The notes below the pieces were generated by a model. It did no database searches, was not told where the DNA came from, and worked only from the letters and a program-made list of their open reading frames with translations. Position numbers and translations under genes: made by a program. 64,000 nucleotides of DNA, taken from positions 30,044 to 94,043 of the forward strand of contig NZ_BMWE01000024.1 of the NCBI RefSeq assembly GCF_014651075.1. Reading direction: 5' to 3'. Positions 48,551-59,300 of this stretch are shown here, one piece after another. Within the stretch, counting starts at the first letter, position 1; the number at the start of each line of letters is the position of its first letter. The stretch comes from Streptomyces djakartensis (GTDB taxonomy: Bacteria > Actinomycetota > Actinomycetes > Streptomycetales > Streptomycetaceae).

Positions 48551-51500
48551 TGTCCGGCTCCGGTCTTCGCGAGCCGGATGAGTTCCGAGGGGCTGAGCGC
48601 GTCGATCTCATCGGCGCCGGCGGTGGGGCGAGGCTCTGGGACGGGTGCCGCGGCGCCAGAGGGGCCGGCCGGTCCCGTCGGCCCGGACGGGTCCGTCCGC
48701 TCGGCGAGCAGCATCGCGGCGAGACGGTCCACGGTGGGGTGGTCGAAGATGACGGTCGCGGGCAGGTCGAGCCCGGTCGTCTCGCGCAGCCTCGTACGCA
48801 TCTTGACCGCGGCCAGCGAGTCGAAGCCGAGGTCCTTGAAGGCCACGTCGTGGCCGATGCGGTCGGTGCCGTCATGTCCCAGGACCTCGGCGGCGACGGA
48901 ACGGACCAGTTCCACAAGGATCTTGTTCCGCTCACGCGGAGTCAGGGCGGCGTTCAGCCGCTCGGTCAATTCGCCGGACTTGTCGGCGACCGGGGCGGAC
49001 GCCTGCAGCTCGCGGATCTCGGGGATGTCGGAGATCAGCCGGCTGGCCCGGTAGGCGGTGTATCCCGCGGCGAAGCGCTTCCAGTCGACGTCGGCCACCG
49101 TGACACAGGTGTCCCCCAGCGACAGTGCGCGTTCCAGGGCCTCGATGGCCGACTCGGGCCGCATCGGCGACAGTCCGCGCTTGGCGTAGTAGTCCACGAC
49201 CTCGGGGGACTCGCCCATCCCGCCGCCTCCCCACAGTCCCCAGGCGATGGAGGTGGTGGGTTGGCCTTGGGTGTGGGTGTGTTGGGCGAGGGCGTCGAGG
49301 TGGGCGTTGGCGGCGGCGTAGAGGGATTGTCCGCTGCTGCCCCAGGTGGCGGCGGCGGAGGAGAAGTGGACGACGGTGTGGAGGGGGGTGTGGGTGGTGT
49401 GGTGGTGGAGGAGTTGGGCGCCGGTGGTTTTGGCGTTGAGGATGTGGGTGGCTTGGGTGGGGGTGAGGTCGGTGAGTGGGGTGGTCTGGGGGGTTCCGGC
49501 GGTGTGGAAGATGGCTTGGAGGGGTGGGTGGTGGGTGTTGATGTGGTTGATGAGGTTTTCGATTTGGTGGGGGTCGGTGAGGTCGCAGGGGGTGATGGTG
49601 GTGTGGGTGCCGAGTTGGGTGAGGTGGTGTTGGAGTTGGGTGGCGCCGGGGGCGTTGGGTCCTTGGCGGCTGGTGAGGATGAGGTGTTTGGCGCCTTTGT
49701 GGGCGAGCCAGGTGGCGAGGTGGGTGCCGAGGGCGCCGGTGCCGCCGGTGATGAGGATGGTGCCGGGGGGTGGGGTCCAGGGGGTGGGTGTGGTGGTGGG
49801 GGTGGTGGGGGTGAGTCGGCGGGCGTAGGTGGTGTGGGTGCGGATGGCGATTTGGTCTTCGCCCGGTTGTTGGGGGGTGGTGGTGTGGTGGGTTGCGAGG
49901 TGGGTGGTGAGGTGGTGGAGGTGGTGGGGTGTGGGGTGTTGGGGGAGGTCGATGAGGCCGCCCCAGTGTTGGGGGTGTTCGAGGGCGGCGGTTTGGCCGA
50001 GTCCCCATAGGCGTGCGGTGTAGGGGTTGGGGGTGTCGGTGGGGTGGATGGTGGTGGCTTGGCGGGTGGTGATCCACAGGCGGGTGGTGAGGGGGGTGGT
50101 GGTGAGGGCTTGGATGGTGGTGAGGGTGAGGGTGGTGGCGGGGTCGAGTGGGGGTTGGTGGGGGTCGGGTGTGACGGGGGTGGGGGTGAGGAGGATGCCG
50201 GTGAGGCCGTCGGGGTGGGCGTTGGCGATGTGGGTGAGGTGGGTGGCGAGGGTGTGTTTGTCGGTGGTGGCGGGGTCGAGGGTGAGGGTGTGGGTGTCGG
50301 CGCCTGCGGTGCGCAGGGCGGCGGTGATGTCGGGGATCAGCGAGTCGCCGTCCTGACCGATCACCAGCCAACGACCCGTCAGCCTCCCGTCGCCCGCGGG
50401 AGTTTCCAGGGCCGTCCAGGTCACCCGGTAACGCCAGGCGTCCGTGGGCCGGGACGACGACGCCGCGGTCCGCCGGGCGACAGCGGTGGGCAGCCAGAAC
50501 CGGTCACGATGGAAGGCGTACGACGGAAGCGGCACCCTGCGCGCACCGGTGCCCTCGTACAGGGCATTCCAGTCGACCCGGACTCCGTGCGCGAAAGCGG
50601 CACCCACCGCGTTGCGCATGCGGTCGAGGCCGCCCGCGCCCCGCTGGAGCGTGTGCAGGGCGGTGGCCGGTACCCCCTCGTCCGCTGCGATCTCGTCGAT
50701 CGCGGCGTTGAGCAGCGGATGCGGACCGACCTCGATGAACGTGTGATGGCCCGCGCGCAGCAGGGCCCGGACCGTGGCGTCGAACTCCACGGGTTCGCGC
50801 GTGTTGCGGTACCAGTACGCCCCGTCCAGCTGGTCGCCGCTGCGAGGGCCGGCGGTCACGGTGGAGAAGAACGGTATCCGCGCGGGAGCCGGCCGTACGC
50901 CGGAGAGCAGGTCCAGGAGCTCAGCGCGGAACTCCTCCACCTGCGGCGAGTGGCCGGCGAAGTCGACGCCCGGCAGCGGCCAGCGCAGCACCCCCTCGGC
51001 GGAGAGCCGCGCGCCGAACTCCTCCAGCGCGAGCGCGTCACCGGAGACGGTGACCGAGGCGGGGCCATTGACCGCCGCCACGGAGATCCGCTGCCGCCAT
51101 GGTTCGAGCAGCTCACGGATCCGCTGGGCCGGAGCCATCACCGCGAGCATCCCGCCGTTCCCGGCCAGCCGCCCCCACAGCCTGCTGCGTCCGGCGATCA
51201 CCAGGGCGGCGTCGTCCAGCGACAGGGCACCGGCCACGCAGGCCGCGGCCACCTCGCCCTGGGAGTGGCCCACGACCGCGGCCGGCCGCACCCCGTGGGC
51301 CTCCCAGAGGGCGGCCAGCGAGACCATCGTGGTGAACAGCACCGGTTGCACCACGTCGGCCCGGTCGATGGGAGGGGTGCCCGGGGCGCCCGCCAGCACG
51401 TCGAGGACCGACCAGTCGAGGTGGGGCGCCAGCGCCCGCGCGCATGCCTCGGCCCTGGCGCGGAAGACGGGGGAGTCCGCGAGGAGCCGCGCTCCCAGTC

Positions 51501-53253
51501 CGGCCCACTGGGCGCCCTGTCCGGGAAAGACGAAGGCAGGCGCGCGGTCGCTGCCGGCCTCGCCGAGCACGACGTCCGGCTCCGGCCGCTCCTCCGCCAC
51601 CGAGCGCAGCCGCGAGATCAGCGACTCACGGTCGCCGGCCGGGACCGAGGCCCGGTGGGAGAGCGCCGCGCGGGTGGTGGCGGCGGAGTACGCGGCGTCG
51701 GCCGCTGTGATCTCCGGATGGGCGGCGAGATGACCGGCGAGCCGCCGGGCCTGCTCGCGCAGGGGTGCCGCCCCGGCGGCCGACAAGGGCAGGACGGTCG
51801 CCGGGGAAGCGGCCGGGGGCGGCGGGGGCGCTTCGGCGGGGGCGGGCGGTTCTTCGAGCACGACGTGGGCGTTGGTACCGCTGACGCCGAACGAGGAGAC
51901 GCCGGCGCGGCGCGGCCGGTCGGGGTCGGCGGGCCAGGGCCGGGCGCCGGTCAGGAGCTGAAGCGGGCCGGCCGCCCAGTCGATCTTGGTGCTGGGATGG
52001 TCGACGTGGAGGGTGCGCGGCAGGGTGCCGTGCCGAAGTGCCTGCACCATCTTGATGATTCCGGCGACACCGGCGGCGGCCTGGGTGTGGCCGATGTTGG
52101 ACTTCAACGACCCGAGCCAGAGCGGTGTCCGGCGTTCGGGGTGTCCGTACGTGGCGAGCAGGGCGCCGGCTTCGATGGGGTCGCCGAGGGGCGTGCCGGT
52201 GCCGTGGGCCTCTACGGCGTCGATGTCGTCGGCGGTGAGGCCGGCGTCGGCCAGGGCCTCACGGATGACCTTCTGCTGGGCGGGACCGCTCGGGGCGGTC
52301 AGGCCGTTGCTGGCGCCGTCCTGGTTGACGGCGGTGCCCCGCACGACGGCCAGAACGGGGTGGCCGAGCCGCTCGGCGTCCGACAACCGCTCCACCAGCA
52401 GCATCCCGGCACCCTCGGCGGGCCCGAAACCGTCGGCGGCCTCGGCGAAGGCCTTGCAGCGGCCGTCCGGCGCCAGCGCCCGCTGCCGCGAGAACTGCAC
52501 GAGGAGGGCGGGGTCGGCGATGACCGTCGCACCGCCGGCGAGGGCGAGGTCGCACTCGCGGCGGCGCAGCGACTGCACCGCCAGATGCAGCGCCACCAGC
52601 GACGACGAACACGCCGTGTCCACCGTCAGGGCGGGACCCTCGAGACCCAGGGTGTACGAGACCCGGCCCGCCGTGAAACTGACGATCCCGGCCAGGAGCT
52701 GGGCCTCCAGCCCGGCGTCGGCCGCGTCCAGCCCCTTCTGGTAGCCGCTCTCCCAGGCACCGGCGAACACCCCGGTGCGGCTGCCCCGTAGCGACTTCGG
52801 GTCGATGCCGGCCCGTTCCAGCGATTCCCACACCGTCTCCAGCAGGAGCCGCTGCTGGGGGTCCATGGCCAGTGCCTCGTTCGGGGAGATCCCGAACAGG
52901 CCGGGGTCGAACCGGTCGACTCCCCGGACGAATCCCCCCTCGCGGCAGTACGTCGTCCCCGGCCGGTCCGGGTCGGGCGAGTACATCGCCGTCACGTCCC
53001 AACCGCGGTCGGACGGTGCCGGGGAGACGGCGTCGGTCTCCGAGCGCAGCAGCTCCCACAGGTCCTCGGGCCCGCGCACCCCGCCGGGCAGCCGGCACGC
53101 CATGCCGACGATCGCGATCGGTTCCCTCGCCCGCTCGTCGACGGCCCGCAGTTGCTCGGTGGCCCGGTGCAGCTCGGCCGTCACGCGCCTGAGGTAGGAG
53201 CGCAGCTTCGCCGCGTCCGGCTCGTTCGGCTCCTTCGAAGCTTCGTTCTCCAC
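48547..53253 (-). CDS. Type I PKS, single module (KS-AT-KR-ACP)
   Basis: 1,568 residues from GTG 53253. Docking coil LRSYLRRVTAELHRATEQLR, then KS (about 45-470; Cys in DTACSSS about 214, both His motifs), AT (GHSQGE about 663, selectivity motif VDFAGH about 766), A-type KR (GGTGALG about 1167, Tyr about 1310), ACP (Ser about 1479 in GFDSLAAVK), and a C-terminal docking tail. It corresponds to tylactone-type module 6 (C-3/C-4, C-5 OH). FAGH is neither YASH (methylmalonyl) nor HAFH (malonyl) and is compatible with an alkoxy- or ethylmalonyl extender; with the MdmC-like gene, methoxymalonyl is likely. Its KR is near-identical to that of the next protein. Confidence 0.95.
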   Translation of the reverse strand: MENEASKEPNEPDAAKLRSYLRRVTAELHRATEQLRAVDERAREPIAIVGMACRLPGGVRGPEDLWELLRSETDAVSPAPSDRGWDVTAMYSPDPDRPGTTYCREGGFVRGVDRFDPGLFGISPNEALAMDPQQRLLLETVWESLERAGIDPKSLRGSRTGVFAGAWESGYQKGLDAADAGLEAQLLAGIVSFTAGRVSYTLGLEGPALTVDTACSSSLVALHLAVQSLRRRECDLALAGGATVIADPALLVQFSRQRALAPDGRCKAFAEAADGFGPAEGAGMLLVERLSDAERLGHPVLAVVRGTAVNQDGASNGLTAPSGPAQQKVIREALADAGLTADDIDAVEAHGTGTPLGDPIEAGALLATYGHPERRTPLWLGSLKSNIGHTQAAAGVAGIIKMVQALRHGTLPRTLHVDHPSTKIDWAAGPLQLLTGARPWPADPDRPRRAGVSSFGVSGTNAHVVLEEPPAPAEAPPPPPAASPATVLPLSAAGAAPLREQARRLAGHLAAHPEITAADAAYSAATTRAALSHRASVPAGDRESLISRLRSVAEERPEPDVVLGEAGSDRAPAFVFPGQGAQWAGLGARLLADSPVFRARAEACARALAPHLDWSVLDVLAGAPGTPPIDRADVVQPVLFTTMVSLAALWEAHGVRPAAVVGHSQGEVAAACVAGALSLDDAALVIAGRSRLWGRLAGNGGMLAVMAPAQRIRELLEPWRQRISVAAVNGPASVTVSGDALALEEFGARLSAEGVLRWPLPGVDFAGHSPQVEEFRAELLDLLSGVRPAPARIPFFSTVTAGPRSGDQLDGAYWYRNTREPVEFDATVRALLRAGHHTFIEVGPHPLLNAAIDEIAADEGVPATALHTLQRGAGGLDRMRNAVGAAFAHGVRVDWNALYEGTGARRVPLPSYAFHRDRFWLPTAVARRTAASSSRPTDAWRYRVTWTALETPAGDGRLTGRWLVIGQDGDSLIPDITAALRTAGADTHTLTLDPATTDKHTLATHLTHIANAHPDGLTGILLTPTPVTPDPHQPPLDPATTLTLTTIQALTTTPLTTRLWITTRQATTIHPTDTPNPYTARLWGLGQTAALEHPQHWGGLIDLPQHPTPHHLHHLTTHLATHHTTTPQQPGEDQIAIRTHTTYARRLTPTTPTTTPTPWTPPPGTILITGGTGALGTHLATWLAHKGAKHLILTSRQGPNAPGATQLQHHLTQLGTHTTITPCDLTDPHQIENLINHINTHHPPLQAIFHTAGTPQTTPLTDLTPTQATHILNAKTTGAQLLHHHTTHTPLHTVVHFSSAAATWGSSGQSLYAAANAHLDALAQHTHTQGQPTTSIAWGLWGGGGMGESPEVVDYYAKRGLSPMRPESAIEALERALSLGDTCVTVADVDWKRFAAGYTAYRASRLISDIPEIRELQASAPVADKSGELTERLNAALTPRERNKILVELVRSVAAEVLGHDGTDRIGHDVAFKDLGFDSLAAVKMRTRLRETTGLDLPATVIFDHPTVDRLAAMLLAERTDPSGPTGPAGPSGAAAPVPEPRPTAGADEIDALSPSELIRLAKTGAGQ
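49238..50373 (-). repeat. KR cassette copy B (1,136 bp, in penultimate module)
   Basis: Partner of 44391-45526. Homology begins and ends sharply: at 49237/44390 and 50374/45527 the sequences diverge at once into ordinary PKS coding sequence. This copy has G at 50191 and 50329 where the other has A. Both copies lie in the same orientation. Confidence 0.95.
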
Positions 53254-53313
53254 AGCGGTCTTCCCTTCGGGGCTGTGCGGTCCAGGTCCGGCCGGGCTGC
53301 CGGCCGGGTGGGG

Positions 53314-56300
53314 TCAGGACGTGCCGAACCGTTCGTCGATGTACGCGAAGATCTCGTCGTCGGCCGCGGCGTCCAGGACGTCGTCGATGCGGTCGCCGGT
53401 GCCTTGGGCGGTGTCGCCGGTGTTCAGGGTGGTGCTGTGGAGAGCGCGCCAGCGGCCGGCCAGGGCGTCCAGGTGCGAGGCGATCTCGCCCGGCGTCCGG
53501 GGAGCGGGAACCGCGGCGGCCGTGCCGTCGGGGGCGAGGGCGGCCAGCGCCTCCTCGATCCGGTCGAGTCCGGCCAGGACGGGGCCGGTACCGGCGGGCC
53601 GCCGCGGCGTGAGCAGCTCGTCCAGACGGCCGGCCAGCGCGGTCGGCGTCGGATGGTCGAAGACCAGGGTCGCGGGCAGCCGCAGCCCCGTCGCCGCGGC
53701 CAGCCGGTTGCGCAGTTCCACCGCGGTCAGGGAGTCGAAGCCCGCCTCGCGGAAGGCCCGGTCCGAGGCGACCGAGGCGGCGGAACCGTGGCCCAGCACC
53801 GCGGCGACGAGCTCACGCACCAGCTCCAGCAGTGTGTCGAGGCGTTCCTCGTCCGACAGGGCGGACAGACGCTCCGCGAAGCCTTCACCGCTCATTTCAC
53901 CGTCGCCGCCGGCGGCGTCCGTCCGGCCCTGCCCGGCCGCCGTGCCGTCCGAAGCACGTGTGACGAGCCGTGACAGCAGGGGCGGGACCGTTCCGGTGGC
54001 ACGCAGCGCGGCCAGATCCAGCCGCATGGGGTACTGGACCGCCTCGTCCACCCCGAGCATCGCGTCGAACAACGCGGTGGCCAGGGACGCCGGCATGGGC
54101 GGGAAGCCGCTCCGCGCGAACCGCCGGCCCAGGCTCTCCTGGTCCAGCGTGTGCATCCGGCTGCTGTCGCTCCACAGCCCCCAGGCCACCGAGACCGCCG
54201 GCAGACCGAGTGAGCGCCGCCGGGCCGCGAGGGCGTCGAGCACGGCGTTGGCCGCCGCGTAGTTGCCCTGGGCGGGACTGCCCAGCAGCGCGGCGCTGGA
54301 CGAGAACAGGACGAACGCCGACAGGTCCAGGTCCCGGGTGAGCCGGTCCAGGTGCACGGCGGCGTCCACCTTGGGCCGCAGCACCCGTTCCAGCCGTTCG
54401 GGGGTGAGGGAGGGCAGCATGCCGTCGTCGAGGACGCCCGCGCTGTGCACCACCGCTGTCAGGGGCTGCTGCTCGGGCACCTCGGCGAGCAGCCGCCGCA
54501 CCGCGTCGGGGTCGGCGACGTCGCAGGCGACGACCGTGGCCGACGCGCCCGCTTCGGCCAGTTCCGCGACGAGTCCGGCGGCGCCGTCGCCGTCCGGGCC
54601 GCCGCGCGAGGCCAGCAGCAGGTGGCGCACGCCGTGCCGGGTGACCAGATGCCGGGCGATCCGGCTGCCGATCGTCCCCGTGCCGCCCGTGATGAGCACC
54701 GTGCCGAACGGGCCGAACGCGGGCGGCGTCGTCAGCACCAGCTTGCCGACGTGCCGGGCCTGGCTGATCGTGCGCAGGGCGTCGGCCGCGCGGCGCACGT
54801 CGTACGTGGCGACCGGCAGCGGCCGCAGTGCGCCCCGCTCGAACAGCTCCATCAACTCGTTGAGCATCCGGCCGAGTTCGCCGGGGTCCACCTCGTCCAG
54901 GCCGAACGCCCGGTACTCGACGCCGGGATGGTCCGCGGCGACCCGGAGCGGATCGCGTACGTCGGTCCGGCCCAGGTCCAGGAACCGTCCGCCGGGGCCG
55001 AGCAGGGTCAGGGACGCGTCGGTGTACTCGTACGCCAGTGAGTTGAGGACGACGTCGACGCCGACCGGCCGGCTCTCGCGGGAGAACGCCGTCGCGAAGT
55101 CGAGGGTGCGGGAGGAGGCCATGTGCTCGTCCGCGACGCCCAGGCCGCGCAATGCGTCCCACTTGGCGGGGCTCGCGGTCGCCAGCACCTCCGCGCCCAG
55201 GTGGCGGGCGATCTGCACGGCGGCCATACCGACGCCTCCGGCGGCGGCGTGCACCAGCACCGTCTCCCCGCGCCGCAGGCCGGCCAGGGCGACCAGTCCG
55301 TAGTAGGCGCTCAGGAACACCGCCGGGACCGACGCGGCGCGGACGAAGGACCAGCCGTCCGGGACCGGCGCGAGCAGCCGCTCGTCGGCGATGCACACGG
55401 GACCGAAGCCGCCGTTCCACAGGCCCAGCACCCGGTCGCCGGGGCGGAACCGGGTGACACCGGGACCGGCCTCGGTGACGACGCCCGCTCCCTCGGTGCC
55501 CAGCTCCGCCTCGCCCGGATACATGCCCAGGGCGAGGAGGGCGTCCCTGAAGTTGACACCGGCGGCACGCACGGCGACCCGCACCTGCCCCGGCTCCAGC
55601 GGGGCGTCCGCATCGGGAGCGGGCAGCAGGGCCAGCCCGTCCAGGGTGCCGTCCGCACTCCGGCTGAGCCGCCACGCACCGCCCCCGGCAGGCGGGATGA
55701 GCGCGCTGCCGGCGGGGGACGGTGTGTGACCGTTCGGGCGGGTGGGCGTGCCGCCGACGGACGTGCCGCCGGCGCGGTCCAGCCTGGGCAGGTACGCCGT
55801 GCCGGCCCGCACCGCCGTCTGCGGTTCGCCCGAGGCGAGGGCCGAGGCGAGGACGGCGGGCAGGGCTCGTACCGACACCGGGTCGTCGTCCACGTCGACG
55901 AGCAGGAACCGGCCCGGTTCCTCGGCCTGCGCGGAACGCAGCAGGCCCCACGCGGCGGCCGCCGCCGGGTCGGTCACCTCGCCGTCGTCCCGCACCGCGA
56001 CCGCGCCCCGGGTCGCCACGACGAGCCGCGGCCCCTCGGCTCCGGCCGTCGCCGCGAGCCACCGCTGCACCAGCTCGAGCACCCGGCGGACGACGCCCCG
56101 GGCCTCCAGGTCGAGGCCCCCGTCCCCGCCCGCCACACCGAACACGACCGCGTCCGGTGCCACCTGCCCGCCCCACGGTCGCGGTGCGCCCTCGGCACCC
56201 GGGAGGGGCAGGTCCAGGTCGGGCAGGTGGGCGTCGGCTGCCTCCGCCAGCGACAGGGCGTCGGGCCCCGCGACCACCCAGCGCGGCGGCGCGGCGGCGC

Positions 56301-59300
56301 CGGTCGCCGCGGCGCCGGGCGTGGGAACGGCGTCCCAGGTGAGTGCGAACAGGGAGTCGGGAACCTGGCTGAGGCCGGCGTGCGCCAGGTGACCCGGGTC
56401 GACCGGGCGCATGACGATCGAGTCGATCTCGGCGACCGGTCGACCCTCGGCGTCGGCGCACTGGACCCGGACCGCGTCCTCGGCCACCGGCGAGATGCGG
56501 ACCCACAGCCGGTCGGCACCCAGGCGGTGCAGCCGTATGCCACGCAGCGCGAACGGCATCCGCACCCGCCCGTCCTCGGGGAAGAACGTCCCGAGACTCA
56601 TCGTCTGCAGGGCCGCGTCCAGCAGCGCGGGATGCAGTCCGAACCGCGTCGCGTCACCCTGGGCCGACCTGGGCAGCGCCACCTCCGCGTGGATGTCGGC
56701 ACCGTGCCGGTACGCCGCCACCAGCCCGCGGAACACGGGCCCGTACCCGTAGCCGCGCTCGGCGAACCGGTCGTAGAAGTCGCTGACGTCCAGCGGCTCG
56801 GCACCCGGCGGAACACCAGCAGCGCCGGCACCCGCGTCCTCACCCGCGCCCTCGTCCGGTGAGAGGAGGCCCTCGGCGTGCAGGCTCCAGTCGGCGGCGT
56901 CCTCCGGGCGGGCGTGGACGGTGAAGCGGCGGTCCCCGCCCGGCCCCCGGCCCGCCACGCTCAGCCGCAGCCGGACCCCGCCGTCGGCGGGCACCGTCAG
57001 CGGCGACGACAGCGTGAGCTCCTCGATCCGCCCGGCGCCGCTCCGGCGCCCCGCCCACAGCGCGAGGTCGGCGAAGGCCGCACCCGGCAACAGCACCGCT
57101 CCCAGCAGGGTGTGGTCGGCCATCCAGGGGAACCCGGCGACGCCGATCCGCGCGGTGTACACATGGCCGCCGGAGTCGGGCAGATCCACGCCGCCGCCGA
57201 GCAGCGGATGATCGGCACCGTCCAGGCCCAGGGAGGCCGGGTCGCCGCCCCGGACACCGGGGTGATACCAGTAGCGCTCCCGCTGGAACGGATAGGTGGG
57301 CAGCTCCACGGGCCGTGCGCCCGGACCGAAGACCGCGTCCGGGTCGACCTCCACGCCGTGCGCGAAGGCGCGGCAGACGGCCAGGGCCAGCGCGCGAGGA
57401 CCGCCCTGGCGGCGGCGCAGGGTCCCGAGCACCGCCGCCTCGGTGCCGGCGTCGGTGACCGTCTGCTCCAGCGCCACGGCCAGCATGGGATGCGGGCTCG
57501 TCTCCAGGAAGACGTCGTGCCCGTCGGCGATCAGCGCCCGGGTGGCCCGCTCGAACTCGACGGGCTCACGCATGTTGCGGTACCAGTACGTGGCGTCCAG
57601 CTCAGTGCCGTCCAGCAGCCCGCCGGTCACCGTCGAGTAGAACGGGATGCCGGCCGGCCGGGGGGCGACCGGGGCCAGCACCTCCAGAAGGTGAGACCGT
57701 AACGCGTCCACCTGCGGCGAGTGACCCGCCGTGTCGACGCCGGGGATCGGCCGGGCGTGCACGCCCTCACCGGTCAGCCGCGCGACCAGCTCGGCCAGCG
57801 CCTCCGGGTCGCCGGCGACGGCACAGGAACCGGGGCTGTTGACGGCGGCGACGGCGAGACGGTCCCCCCACGTCACCAGCCGTGGCCGCAGCTCCTCCGC
57901 CGGCATCGGCACCGCCACCATGCCGCCCTTGCCCGCCAGTCCGAGCCACGCCCGGCTGCGCAGGGCGACGATCCGGGCCGAGTCGTCCAGCGACAGCGCC
58001 CCGGCGACATGGGCGGCGGCGATCTCACCCTGCGAGTGCCCGACGACCGCCGCCGGTTCCACCCCCAGCGCACGCCAGACCGCCGCGAGCGAGACCATCA
58101 TCGTGAACAGCACCGGCTGCACGACGTCGACCCGGTCGAGCGAGGGCGCGTCCGGTTCCCCGCGCAGCACGCTCAGCACCGACCAGCCGAGGTACGGCCG
58201 CAGCGCGGCGTCGCAGGAGCCGGCCGCACTCCGGAACGCGCCGGAACGCTCCAGCAGCCCCTCGGCCATCCCGGCCCACTGCGACCCCTGACCGGGGAAC
58301 ACGAACACGACACGCTCGGCCGTTCCCGCGGTGCCGGTCGCCGCCAGCGGATGCGGGCCGCCTTCGGCGACGGCGTCCAGGGCCTCGGCCAGCTCCGTCA
58401 TGCTCTCGCCGACCACCGCCGCCCGCCGTGGGAAGCGGGCGCGGGTGCTGAGCAGGGCGTGCCCGACATCGGCGGGACGCCCGTCGGGACGCGCGAGGAG
58501 CTGAGCGCACAGCCGTCGCGCCTGCTCGCGCAGTGCGGCCTCGCTGTGCGCGGACAGCATCAGCGGCACGGTCACCCCCTCCCACCGGTCCCGGTCCTGG
58601 TCCCGCGACAGCGGCGCGTCCGCCGGGGGCGGCTCGGGCGACTCGGGTACGGCCGTCCGGGGCGGTTCCTCGATGACGACGTGGGCGTTGGTGCCGCTGA
58701 TGCCGAAGGCGGAGACGCCGGCGCGGCGGGTCCGGTCGGGGCCGGCGGGCCAGGGCCGGGCGTCGGTCAGGAGCCGCACCCGGCCGGTCTCCCAGTCGAC
58801 CTTGCTGGTGGGGCGGTCGACGTGGAGCGTGCGCGGCAGGGTGCCGTGCCGCAGCGCCTGCACCATCTTGATGACTCCGGCGACACCGGCGGCGGCCTGG
58901 GTGTGGCCGATGTTGGACTTCAGCGACCCGAGCCACAGCGGACCGCGGTCCTCGGCCTGTCCGTAGGTGGCCAGCAGGGCGCCGGCTTCTATGGGGTCGC
59001 CGAGGTGGGTGCCGGTGCCGTGGGCTTCGACGGCGTCGATGTCGGCCGCGGTGAGGCCGGCGTCGGCGAGGGCGTCGCGGATGACGTTCTGCTGGGCGGG
59101 TCCGCTGGGGGCGGTGAGGCCGTTGCTGGCGCCGTCCTGGTTGACGGCGGTGCCGCGTACGACGGCCAGAACGCGGTGGCCGAGCCGCTGGGCGTCCGAC
59201 AACCGCTCCACCAGCAGCGCCACGGCACCCTCGGCCAGACCGACGCCGTCGGCGGCCTCGGCGAACGCCTTGCAGCGGCCGTCCGGCGAGATCGCACGCT

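Noticed and set aside
50044..52791. 915-codon + strand frame opposite the penultimate PKS gene, and similar frames at 57721-59919 and 60034-62823
   Set aside because: Antisense shadows of PKS domains with no recognisable protein features.
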